Positions 26,273 through 34,278 of a stretch of DNA of 64,000 nt are shown here, in pieces. Made by a program: the position numbers and the translations under genes. This DNA is from Pseudorhodoplanes sinuspersici. GTDB lineage: Bacteria > Pseudomonadota > Alphaproteobacteria > Rhizobiales > Xanthobacteraceae. Position 1 is the stretch's first letter. Each line of letters begins with the position of its first letter. The stretch is from positions 1,172,501 through 1,236,500 of the forward strand of contig NZ_CP021112.1 in NCBI RefSeq assembly GCF_002119765.1, read 5' to 3'. The notes below the pieces were generated by a model. The model had not been told where the DNA came from, searched no databases, and worked only from the letters and a program-made list of their open reading frames with translations.

Positions 26273-27880
26273 TCAAAGCGCCGACAGACGATCAGCGATC
26301 GAAGGCGGCATCCAATCCGCCTTGATCTTCATATCCGCGAGAATGACCTGGGCGGCATTGTAGCCCGGCAAGCCGGTAATATTCCCGCCGGGATGGCTGC
26401 TGGAGCCGCAAAGATACAGGCCCGGCAGGTGTCCACGATAATGGCCTGCACCGCGGAATGGACGATCATAGCCAATCTGACCGTTGGTGAACGCTCCGAT
26501 CAGCAGATCGCCCTCGCGCATATTCGGCAGACAGCGCTCGACATCAAGTGCCGAGCGGGTGAACGATCCCATGACTGCATCGGCTAAATTCGGTGCGTGC
26601 TTGGTCCACAGCGCCAGCATGTCGCGGCCGTGGTCTTCACGCACGACATCCCAATTCAGGGCATCGCCATGGAGGCGATACGGCAACTTCTCCCACATGA
26701 AGGCGGTATGCTTGCCCTCGGGGGCCTGGCCGGGATCGAACAATGTCGGACAGGCTCCCCACATCACCGTCGGCGGAATCGTGCCGGCTTCATGGTGGCG
26801 CACGATGTCCGGATATTGATCGACATGATCGAGGCCCATAATCACCATGAAGGCCTGCTCGAGTTCAGGACGTTGAGCCGCCAGCGTGTAGCGGGGCGCT
26901 TCTCTCAAATTAAGGTTCAGCCCGAACAGCGGCGCGATCAGATTATACTGGAAGCGTTCGGCTTTCTCGCGAAACGCAGGAGGCAATACATCGGGATCGA
27001 GGAGATCAAGGAATGTCTGATGTGGATTGAGCGAGGAGGCAACAAAATGCCGGGCACGGATCACCTCGCCCTCCTTCGTCTCGATACCGACGGCCTTTCC
27101 TCCCTCGACGATGATCTTCTTCGGTTCCGTGAGAATGCGGATTGTTCCGCCCGCCTCATGCGCCGCGCTTTCGAGCGCGCGGGCCAACGCGGCCGTGCCG
27201 CCACGCGACATTTGCGCCTTGGCCGGGCTTGCGAGCAAAGCGGCGATGTGGTGGCCAAAGCCGCGAACCCGGAGGTCGACTTCGCGAAGGCCGTTGAAAA
27301 ACAGCAAGCCGGCCTGGATGACCGGATTTTCAAATTCCCGTCGAACGAATTCGAGTGGCGACAGCGCGCTGACCTCCAACAGACGGCGTCCAGCCGAGCT
27401 GCGCTGTAGCAAAACGCGCCGTTCCTCGGGCGGCAGCGGCGGAGACATCCCCTCCCAGACGAGGATGTTCTGCACGATGGACACGAACTCTTCGTGCCAG
27501 CGGACCAAGGTATCGGCATCGCGCTTGCTGAATTGTGCGAAAGAATCGACGGTCTTGCGGAAATCGGTCCACCATTCGAGCGCGCGGCCGTCATTGGTCA
27601 GCAGAACGACGTTCAGTTCCGGCTCAATATAGACGGCGCCGTGACGCTCGAGCTCAAGATCGCGATACCACGGCATCGTCGTAATCGCGCGCTGGAAGAA
27701 AGCATGCGTGTTGTGCATGAACCCCGGAAAGCGGGGGTCCTCCATCGTTGCCGCGCCACCGCCAGCAACCGCGCGGCGCTCCACCACGAGGACATCCAGC
27801 CCAGCCTTGGCGAGATAGGTCTGGAGGATAAGGCCATTGTGCCCCGCCCCCAGGATGATGCCATCGTAAACCCGGGTCAT
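26273..27880 (-). CDS. FAD-dependent oxidoreductase of the phytoene-desaturase (CrtI/COG1233) family
   Basis: 535 residues. The N-terminal dinucleotide motif is DGIILGAGHNGLILQTYLAK, followed by VVERRAVAGGGAATME. The C-terminal FAD segment is LYLCGSSSHPGGNITGLPGY. The middle carries a LRVRGFGHHIAALLASP stretch and GGTAALARALESAA. This group includes many non-carotenoid amine or alcohol oxidoreductases, and no carotenoid genes are nearby, so a catabolic role is more likely. It opens the minus-strand operon and is transcribed away from the aldolase at 28068 across two tandem TetR operators. Confidence 0.87.
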   Translation of the reverse strand: MTRVYDGIILGAGHNGLILQTYLAKAGLDVLVVERRAVAGGGAATMEDPRFPGFMHNTHAFFQRAITTMPWYRDLELERHGAVYIEPELNVVLLTNDGRALEWWTDFRKTVDSFAQFSKRDADTLVRWHEEFVSIVQNILVWEGMSPPLPPEERRVLLQRSSAGRRLLEVSALSPLEFVRREFENPVIQAGLLFFNGLREVDLRVRGFGHHIAALLASPAKAQMSRGGTAALARALESAAHEAGGTIRILTEPKKIIVEGGKAVGIETKEGEVIRARHFVASSLNPHQTFLDLLDPDVLPPAFREKAERFQYNLIAPLFGLNLNLREAPRYTLAAQRPELEQAFMVIMGLDHVDQYPDIVRHHEAGTIPPTVMWGACPTLFDPGQAPEGKHTAFMWEKLPYRLHGDALNWDVVREDHGRDMLALWTKHAPNLADAVMGSFTRSALDVERCLPNMREGDLLIGAFTNGQIGYDRPFRGAGHYRGHLPGLYLCGSSSHPGGNITGLPGYNAAQVILADMKIKADWMPPSIADRLSAL

Positions 27881-27948
27881 GCCGCACCCAACGCCGTCAT
27901 GGATTCAGGCCGTCTGTGGCAAGATTATCCGCCAGCATTTTTTCATGT

Positions 27949-27983
27949 CAACCATACGGTTGATATTTTCAACCATACGGTTG
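27949..27983. promoter_or_regulatory. Two tandem identical operator palindromes
   Basis: CAACCATACGGTTG occurs at 27949-27962 and again at 27970-27983, 21 bp centre to centre, that is two helical turns. Each is an inverted repeat, CAACC/GGTTG, with four central bases. They lie in the 187-bp gap between the divergent CrtI-like and DHDPS-like genes, 69-85 bp from each start, in position to control both. Confidence 0.85.
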
Positions 27984-28067
27984 ATTCCATGGCAAATATC
28001 GCTTCGCCTTGACAATCGCCGGTTTCGCGCATCAACATCGATCGGAAAGCCGAAATAGGTGAGCCTT

Positions 28068-29129
28068 ATGAATCTTTCGGTCGCGGATCTGCCTGCGGAC
28101 ATCAGAAGATTGATCAGGGGCGGGCAAGCCATCCCGGCGCATCCGCTGGCTCTGACGGCCGCGCGCAAACTCGACCCGCGGCGACAACGCGCCTTGACGC
28201 GATATTATATCGATGCTGGCGCCGGCGGCCTCGCTGTCGGTGTCCACACCACCCAATTCGCCATTCGCGAAGCCGGTCTTTATCGGCCAGTGCTGGAACT
28301 TGCGCGCCAATCGGCAGAAGCCTGGAGCGATCGTCCGTTGGTGATGATTGCCGGTCTGGCGGGATCGACCGGGCAGGCCACGCGTGAAGCCGAAATCGCG
28401 GTGGGGCTCGGTTATCACGCCGGCCTTCTCAGTGTCGCCGCATTGCGCAATGCATCGGAAGACGAACTGATCGATCATTGCAAGCGCGTCGCCGAGAAAA
28501 TCCCGCTATTTGGCTTCTATCTGCAAACAGCCGTCGGCGGCATTCCGCTATCGGAAAACTTCTGGCGGCGTTTTTCGCAAATCGAGAATGTCGTCGGCAT
28601 CAAGATCGCGCCGTTCGACCGCTATCGCACACTGGATGTGGTCCGCGGTGTCGTCGCCGCTGGCGCCGAAGAACGGGTCACGCTGTATACCGGCAACGAT
28701 GATCATATCGTTCTTGATCTGCTGACGCCGTTCGTTGCCAGACGGGATGATCGCGATGTGACCGTTCGCATCCGCGGCGGCTTGCTTGGGCACTGGAGCG
28801 TTTGGACGAAGGCGGCAGTGGATGTGTTCGAGCGCTGCAGACGCGCCGTCGAGACGGGATCTATCCCGTCCGAATTACTCGCTCTCGATTCGAAAATCAC
28901 CGCCTGCAATCAGGCCGTCTTTGATGTTGCGAATAATTTTCACGGCGTGATCGCCGGCTGCCATGAAGTGCTCCGACGGCAAGGGCTGCTTGAGGGCATA
29001 TGGTGCCTCGATCCGAATGAAACACTGGGACGCGGACAAGCCGATGAGATCTCGCGCGTGAGCCGCGCCTATCCGGAACTGACCGACGACGCCTTTGTGG
29101 CCGCGAACCTCGAGCGCTGGCTTGACTAG
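28068..29129 (+). CDS. Dihydrodipicolinate synthase/N-acetylneuraminate lyase family protein
   Basis: About 353 residues in a TIM-barrel class I aldolase pattern. GGLAVGVHTTQFAI stands in the position of the substrate-binding turn, FYLQTAVGG supplies a tyrosine, and VVGIKIAPFDR supplies the Schiff-base lysine. It is longer than typical DapA (about 290), with a C-terminal extension after residue 290. It is unlikely to be biosynthetic DapA given the cluster. The ATG at 28068 has AGGTGAG 4 nt upstream; a GTG three codons earlier overlaps that ribosome site. It is followed by the TetR gene on the same strand. Confidence 0.8.
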   Translation: MNLSVADLPADIRRLIRGGQAIPAHPLALTAARKLDPRRQRALTRYYIDAGAGGLAVGVHTTQFAIREAGLYRPVLELARQSAEAWSDRPLVMIAGLAGSTGQATREAEIAVGLGYHAGLLSVAALRNASEDELIDHCKRVAEKIPLFGFYLQTAVGGIPLSENFWRRFSQIENVVGIKIAPFDRYRTLDVVRGVVAAGAEERVTLYTGNDDHIVLDLLTPFVARRDDRDVTVRIRGGLLGHWSVWTKAAVDVFERCRRAVETGSIPSELLALDSKITACNQAVFDVANNFHGVIAGCHEVLRRQGLLEGIWCLDPNETLGRGQADEISRVSRAYPELTDDAFVAANLERWLD

Positions 29130-29191
29130 CTGTCGATCTGTGACGGCTCAGTCCGACAACCGGTATTCAAACGTCAGCCGCGAGAATTAAG

Positions 29192-29917
29192 ATGAAGGCT
29201 GCAAAAAAACGCAAAACCAGCAAGCGTACTGGTGCGAGCCGTAAAGCGAAAGCCACCCGCAGGTCCGCAGCGGCCGCGAAATCCAGTGAGGATTCCACAT
29301 CCCGGAAAATCCTGCTCGAGGTTGCCAAGAAGGAATTCGCGCGGAGCGGCCTGCATGGCAGCCGCGTCGACAAGATCGCCAAGACGGCGAAGATCAACAA
29401 GCAACTGATCTATTATTATTTTGGCGCCAAGGAAAATCTCTATCTCGCTGTTCTTGAGGGTGTCTATCGCGACATCCGCGCCCATGAGCACGCGTTGGAT
29501 CTCCGCACGCTCGAGCCAATGGCCGCCATGCGAAAATTGATCGGCTTCACGTTCGACTATGTCATGGAGAACCGGGATTTTGTGCTGTTGCTGACCAACG
29601 AAAATCTGATGGAGGCTCGACATCTCAAGCGATCCAAGATCATCAAGGCAACACATTCCCCGATCGTGGATCTGCTGGCCGACACGCTCAGGCGCGGAGA
29701 AAAGGCGAACCTGTTTTGCTCAGGCATCGATCCCGTTCAGCTTTACATTTCGCTGGCTGGATTATGCTTCTTCTACAGCGCCAATATTCACACGCTGGGA
29801 ATTCTGTTCGACCGCGATCTTCGAAGCCATGACGCCGTCAGTGAGCGACGTCTTCACGTGATCGATTTCGTGATCGGCTATCTCACCAAAGCTCCGACCA
29901 CAAAACAGCGCGTATAG
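29192..29917 (+). CDS. TetR-family regulator (RutR/YcdC-like), regulator 2
   Basis: 241 residues. An unusual Lys/Arg/Ala/Ser-rich N-terminal tail of about 35 residues is followed by a helix-turn-helix with FARSGLHGSRVDKIAKTAKI and NKQLIYYYFGAKENLYLAV. The C-terminal domain has LLTNENLMEARHLKRSKIIK and a YISLAGLCFFYSANIHTLGI stretch. Side by side it matches the TetR at 21399 over most of its length. It is downstream of the DHDPS-family gene and is the best candidate to bind the tandem operators at 27949-27983. Confidence 0.9.
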   Translation: MKAAKKRKTSKRTGASRKAKATRRSAAAAKSSEDSTSRKILLEVAKKEFARSGLHGSRVDKIAKTAKINKQLIYYYFGAKENLYLAVLEGVYRDIRAHEHALDLRTLEPMAAMRKLIGFTFDYVMENRDFVLLLTNENLMEARHLKRSKIIKATHSPIVDLLADTLRRGEKANLFCSGIDPVQLYISLAGLCFFYSANIHTLGILFDRDLRSHDAVSERRLHVIDFVIGYLTKAPTTKQRV

Positions 29918-30102
29918 ACCTCGCCTGTCTCCCGCTGCTCGGAACTGACCTTCCCCAGTCGACGAAACTTGCACCGAACGAGGCCGCAGCAGAAACGCCA
30001 GCCGCAGGCTCATCCGTAGGCGCCGCCTTTGGCGGCGCGCCCGGACAAATCTGCGGGCGCATCCGGGGGGCTGGAGCTTGGAGTCGCAGTTTTGTACGGA
30101 AA

Positions 30103-30179
30103 TGGCGCGCCGGAAGGGATTCGAACCCCTGACCCCCAGATTCGAAGTCTGGTGCTCTATCCAGCTGAGCTACCGGCGC
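30103..30179 (-). tRNA. tRNA-Arg(UCG)
   Basis: A complete cloverleaf on the minus strand. Acceptor GCGCCGG/CCGGCGC; D arm GCTC...GAGC; anticodon stem CCAGA/TCTGG with loop CTTCGAA, giving anticodon TCG, which reads CGA; T loop TTCGAAT; and an encoded CCA end (30103-30105). Length is 77 nt. No integrase gene or duplicated 3' end is seen nearby. Confidence 0.95.
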
Positions 30180-30311
30180 TGCGGGGGACTGGTCTAGCCG
30201 CCGGCCGCTCAATTTACAAACCAGAATTGCTCTCAAGGCGGCCTTCGGCATTCGCCGCCGGCGGCAATCCTTGCTATCGGTACGGCCGCAATCGTCTAGG
30301 GAGTCATTGCC

Positions 30312-31808
30312 ATGAACACAGCCGTGCCGCCTCAGCCCGCCATTCCGACCAAGGTCAGCCTGCCCGACCACCGCGACGCCTATTATGGCGGGAAATGGCA
30401 TGCGCCGAAGGACGGCCGCTATGTCGATACCATCAGTCCCGGTACGGGCGAGTCGCTCGGCAAGGTGGCCGACTGCGGCGTCGCCGACATGGATGCCGCC
30501 GTTGCCTCGGCCAAAGCGGGCTTCAAGGACTGGCGCCGGACGCCACCCCTGGAGCGCGCCCGCATCCTCAAGCGCGTCGCCCAGATCCTGCGCGAGAATG
30601 CCGGCGAACTGGCTATGATCGACGCCGCCGATTGCGGCAATCCGGTCAAGGAAATGCTCGCCGACGCCACCATCGCCGCCGCGCAGATGGAATTCTTCGC
30701 CGGCCTCGTGACCGAGGTGAAGGGGGCTTCGATCCCGATGGGTCCGGATGCCGTGAACTTCTCCGTGCGCGAGCCGCGCGGTGTGGTCGGTCGCATCATC
30801 CCGTTCAATCACCCGTTCATGTTCTGCGCCGGCAAATCTGCCGCCGCACTCGCGACCGGCAACACCATCGTCGTGAAGCCGCCGGAGCAGGCGCCGCTGT
30901 CGTCGTTGCGTCTTGCGGAATTGTGCGACGGCCTGTTCCCGCCCGGCGTGTTCAATGTCGTGCCCGGCGGCAGGGATGCGGGCGCGCGGCTGTCGGGCCA
31001 TCCCGACATTGCCATGGTCGCATTGGTCGGCAGCGTGCCGACGGGACGCGCAGTGATGACAGCGGCGGCGGAAACGGTGAAGCCGGTGCTGCTCGAACTC
31101 GGCGGCAAGAATGCATTGATTGCCTATCCCGATGCCGACCCGGAAGAGGTCGCGGGCGGCGTGGTTGGCGGCATGAACTTCACCTGGTGCGGACAATCCT
31201 GCGGCTCCACCAGCCGCGCCTTCATCCATGAGAAAATCTACGACGCGGTGCTGGCGAAAGTGAAAGAGAAGGCCGCCTATTACAAGCCGGGCCTTCCGAC
31301 CGATCCGGCGACGACGATGGGTGCGATCATCTCCAAGGTCCAGTATGACCGCGTGCTCTCGTATATCGATTCCGCAAAAGCCGACGGTGCGCGACTGCTT
31401 CATGGCGGCGGACGGCCGTCCGATCCGAAGCTCGCAAAAGGCTTCTATGTCGAGCCGAGCATCTATGCCGATTGCACGGCGGGCATGAAGATTGCGCGTG
31501 AGGAAATCTTCGGTCCGGTGCTCGCGATCTTCAAATGGTCGGACGAGAAGACGATGCTCGATCAGGTCAATGCCGTCGAATACGGCCTCACCTGTTCGAT
31601 CTGGACCAACGACCTTAACACCGCGCATCGCACGGCGATGGACGTGGAAGCCGGCTTCATCTGGGTCAACGACACCTCCAAGCATTTCCTTGGCGCACCG
31701 TTCGGCGGCTACAAGCAATCCGGCATCGGTCGCGAGGAATGCATCGAGGAAATGTTCGCCTTCACGCAGGAGAAGAACATTCACGTGAAGCTGAAGGCGG
31801 CGAAATGA
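30312..31808 (+). CDS. NAD(P)-dependent aldehyde dehydrogenase
   Basis: 498 residues of the ALDH superfamily, nearest by eye to betaine-aldehyde-dehydrogenase-like members. Motifs: PFNHPFMFCAGK, VVKPPEQAP, LVGSVPTGRAVM, the general-base Glu in LELGGKNA, and the catalytic Cys in TWCGQSCGSTSR. The C-terminus has EEIFGPVLAIF and PFGGYKQSGIGRE. Aldehyde substrate is unknown. It stands alone after tRNA-Arg, outside the TetR-controlled cluster, although its oxidative role would suit the alcohol dehydrogenase there. Confidence 0.92.
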   Translation: MNTAVPPQPAIPTKVSLPDHRDAYYGGKWHAPKDGRYVDTISPGTGESLGKVADCGVADMDAAVASAKAGFKDWRRTPPLERARILKRVAQILRENAGELAMIDAADCGNPVKEMLADATIAAAQMEFFAGLVTEVKGASIPMGPDAVNFSVREPRGVVGRIIPFNHPFMFCAGKSAAALATGNTIVVKPPEQAPLSSLRLAELCDGLFPPGVFNVVPGGRDAGARLSGHPDIAMVALVGSVPTGRAVMTAAAETVKPVLLELGGKNALIAYPDADPEEVAGGVVGGMNFTWCGQSCGSTSRAFIHEKIYDAVLAKVKEKAAYYKPGLPTDPATTMGAIISKVQYDRVLSYIDSAKADGARLLHGGGRPSDPKLAKGFYVEPSIYADCTAGMKIAREEIFGPVLAIFKWSDEKTMLDQVNAVEYGLTCSIWTNDLNTAHRTAMDVEAGFIWVNDTSKHFLGAPFGGYKQSGIGREECIEEMFAFTQEKNIHVKLKAAK

Positions 31809-32308
31809 TGCGGCGCTCATGATGCTGATCCCTCTCCGCGCACTGCACCCCTCCGCCTCGCAGGCAAGTTTACGCAGCCTGCGTGCACTTGGCTGCGTGC
31901 GGTGGGGAGGGCCGATCGTGCGAGCATAGCGAGTGCGATCGGGGTGGGGGTGATTGCCCTTGCACACCGCAGCTACCCCCACCCCGATCATCCTCACTTC
32001 GTTCGGATGCTCGACCCTCCCCACAAGGGGGAGGGTGAAGAAAGTGCGGGAGGGATAAAAAGAGCAAGCGCCATCACCTCCGTTGTTTGAGGCGCGGGGT
32101 ACGCCTTTAGCTTGAGAGGGTACTATGAGCGGCCGGCCAACCCGGAGGCATGGCTGACAAGACCACATCCGCAGGCGCCGCACCTTGCTCCATCAACAGC
32201 GTCACCGGTTGACGCCCCTCATGAGCGAGGTGAACAGGGGCGCGTGCGCAGCACGCGAACCCGGAATGACAAAGAAAAATTTCCCGCTTTTGCGAGGACG
32301 CACGTTGT
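31809..32308. repeat. Repeat-rich intergenic region with large inverted repeat
   Basis: No gene is supported in these 500 bases. From about 31839 to 32040 there is a long imperfect inverted repeat of the CCCTCTCC...GGGGAGGG type, with internal arms GGGGTGGGGGT/ACCCCCACCCC and CGAGCATAGCGAGTGCGATCG. A 39-nt hairpin module (31863-31901) is nearly identical to one at 62521-62559. At about 32215-32270 a fragment reads GCGTGCGCAGCACGC then CCCGGAATGACA, a half copy of the GTCATTCC element family. Confidence 0.7.
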
Positions 32309-32659
32309 TCAACGCGATCGTCTGGGGAAATGAAGGAGAGTCGCGCTGCCGCTATGATTCAACCGTTCAGGCACCGCGAGCCAATCGCCCGACGCATTGA
32401 CGGCACTTGTCTGCGCGGACCATCTAGCCGGCCGAACATCGCGGATATCGGAATAGTCCACCGCGAAATAATCGCCGGCGGAGTTGAACATCTCCGCGAA
32501 AGTGTCGCGGCAGAGGATCTTTTCGGCGGCAATCAGACTTGCCCGCGTTTCAACCATCGCGGACTCACCTTCAAGCGCATAGGAGAGGAGCGTGTTCCTC
32601 ATCCTGCCGTTACGGATGTCGGTCAATGATATGACGATGCCCATCGCTGCCTTGCTCAT
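32309..32659 (-). CDS. Hypothetical protein
   Basis: 116 residues, not recognised. It begins MSKAAMGIVISLTDIRNGRM and has an acidic, helix-prone middle (LEGESAMVETRASLIAAEKI) and a SAGDYFAVDYSDIRDVRP stretch. Its composition is normal for a protein, unlike the Arg/Pro-rich opposite frame, which is why I keep it. No clear ribosome binding site is visible; a longer frame starts at 32704. It sits between repeat-rich DNA and an AT-rich gap, with no operon partner. Confidence 0.45.
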   Translation of the reverse strand: MSKAAMGIVISLTDIRNGRMRNTLLSYALEGESAMVETRASLIAAEKILCRDTFAEMFNSAGDYFAVDYSDIRDVRPARWSAQTSAVNASGDWLAVPERLNHSGSATLLHFPRRSR

Positions 32660-32690
32660 ACAGTTTTGACGCGCTTCAGTCGCAAGCGTT

Positions 32691-32721
32691 CCGATGCCTC
32701 GCATCGGGCTTTATCTTTTTT
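32691..32721 (+). terminator. Terminator-like hairpin with T tail
   Basis: CCGATGC/GCATCGG with a 3-nt loop, followed by GCTTTATCTTTTTT. It faces the plus strand, although no plus-strand gene ends nearby, so it may end an unseen short transcript or be a relic. Confidence 0.4.
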
Positions 32722-33238
32722 AGTGACGGATGACGGCCTGCGCGTTCACGGACCTTGGACCACGCATCATCCGTCTCGTGATGCCTCGGTGAGAATGACG
32801 AATCAGTCCGGCGCAGGGCCTGATGCGCGGGCGGCGACGACACCTTGAGGCGGTATCATGTAAGGACCGCAGAGCTGGCCCTTCACACAATCAAGTTATC
32901 GCCCAAGCCATCGTGGCGGTAAGGCCGCAATATCAGGACGACGCCTGCGACGGCGCTAAGGCACTAGCCTGCAAGGCAAAATCTCGTGCGAGGCGATGAA
33001 ACCGCGACACCATCATCAGACATCGAGCGGTACGATATTATTTCCAGATTTTATCTGTACGAATCCGGACGTCGTTAAAAATAAATCCACCATAGATTTC
33101 AGTTGTCTACGCCTTATCTCTCCGATTAACCATTATCGACGTCGGTACAAGACAACCAGCCGCCCAACGGTTAATATTCCGTTAACAGCGACTGATAAAT
33201 CCGGTTAATGCGGCGAATAAACTGGAAGTGCGGCCATC
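32722..33238. other. Intergenic region with an AT-rich tract
   Basis: No gene is supported. The part from about 33000 to 33235 is distinctly AT-rich compared with the rest of the window and contains several TTAA-centred motifs (GGTTAATATTCCGTTAAC, GGTTAATGCG). It lies directly ahead of the carbamoyltransferase start and probably holds its promoter. A scrambled palindrome around GGATGACGG...CATCCGTC occurs near 32725-32780. Confidence 0.4.
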
Positions 33239-34255
33239 ATGTACGCGTCCCTTCAGACTCCTCGTGACCTTGCCAGAACAGATCGAAACAAGAACCTCCG
33301 GGACGATCGCCCGGAATTCCAGAAGCATTTGTTAAGCGCGAAGTCGCTGTCGATCGCCGATGTCGATCGCCTCTGCCGGACGGCGGAGGATTATGAATTA
33401 GGCGCGCTGCCGCCTGCCGATGTGATCGGCAAAACGGTCGCGCTGCTGTTCTTTCAGCCGAGCACGAGAACTCGGATGGGCTTTGAGGCGGCAATCGTAG
33501 CGTTGGGCTGCCATCCCATCGGGATGGAAAACATGACGGCCTCGCGTTCCAACACCCGGTCAGGAGAAACCCTGGAAGATTGTGCGGCCGTGATATCGCG
33601 GCTGTCCGATCTGATCGTCGTGCGGCATCATGAAGTCGGCGCCGCCGAGCGGATGGCGGCGAAATCGCTCAAGCCAATCATCAATGGCGGCGACGGATGG
33701 AATGAACATCCGACGCAGGCCCTGATCGATATCTTCTCGCTGCGACGGGGGCTTGGCACGATCCGCGGCAAATCGATCTGCTTTGGCGGCGATCCGCGCG
33801 GCCGCACCGTACGCTCGCTGGTGCAGCTCCTGCGCTTCGAGAGCCCCCGCGAAGTCGTGTTCTGTCCGCCAGCGCATTATGAGGTGCCGGCCGACCTGCT
33901 CGCCACGCTGTCGGAGCATCAGATCCGCTGCCGGATCGTCCACAATCTCGATATCCCGCTCCACGAGAGTGATGCCATCATGATGGCGCCATACGACATG
34001 TCGGATATCGGCGAGCCTGCGGCTTCGGGCTACGTCTCTCCACGGATGACACCCGAGACGCATCGGCTGACGGCGGAGCGCGTTCTCAATGCGAATTCGA
34101 ACGCCCTCATTTATCACCCGATGCCGCGTCTCGACGAGATTGATCCCTCGTGCGACGAACTGCCAAACGCCATGTATTTCGAGCAGGTCCGCCTGTCGAA
34201 ATTCATGCGGATGGCTGTGCTCGGCGAATTGTTGTCGATCGGAACTTACCCCTGA
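33239..34255 (+). CDS. Aspartate/ornithine carbamoyltransferase superfamily protein with atypical second-substrate residues
   Basis: 338 residues. The carbamoyl-phosphate site is intact: FFQPSTRTRMGFE (Ser75-Thr-Arg-Thr78), Arg129-His130, GDGWNEHPTQALID (His157, Gln160), GDPRGRTVRSL (Arg189) and HPMPR (293-297). By eye against E. coli PyrB, the 80s-loop K83-K84 pair is Arg107-Ser108, and the R229-V-Q231 triplet is Pro251-Tyr-Asp253. The usual aspartate contacts are therefore missing. The overall layout is PyrB-like, with a 25-residue N-terminal extension. No pyrC or regulatory subunit is nearby. It probably carbamoylates another amine; ATCase itself is less likely. GGAAG precedes the ATG. Confidence 0.8.
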   Translation: MYASLQTPRDLARTDRNKNLRDDRPEFQKHLLSAKSLSIADVDRLCRTAEDYELGALPPADVIGKTVALLFFQPSTRTRMGFEAAIVALGCHPIGMENMTASRSNTRSGETLEDCAAVISRLSDLIVVRHHEVGAAERMAAKSLKPIINGGDGWNEHPTQALIDIFSLRRGLGTIRGKSICFGGDPRGRTVRSLVQLLRFESPREVVFCPPAHYEVPADLLATLSEHQIRCRIVHNLDIPLHESDAIMMAPYDMSDIGEPAASGYVSPRMTPETHRLTAERVLNANSNALIYHPMPRLDEIDPSCDELPNAMYFEQVRLSKFMRMAVLGELLSIGTYP

Positions 34256-34278
34256 CAGCGGGGCGTTAGCGGGGGTTG

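Noticed and set aside
30103-30311. tRNA-Arg as the integration site of a genomic island
   Set aside because: No integrase, no repeated tRNA 3' end and no compositional break immediately downstream; the neighbouring gene is an ordinary aldehyde dehydrogenase.
29883-32183. Very long open frame (about 766 codons) on the minus strand
   Set aside because: It runs antisense through tRNA-Arg and the aldehyde dehydrogenase, has His/Arg-rich low-quality composition and no recognisable domain.
31809-32308. Short plus-strand frames as small genes
   Set aside because: They lie inside inverted-repeat DNA and merely translate the repeats.
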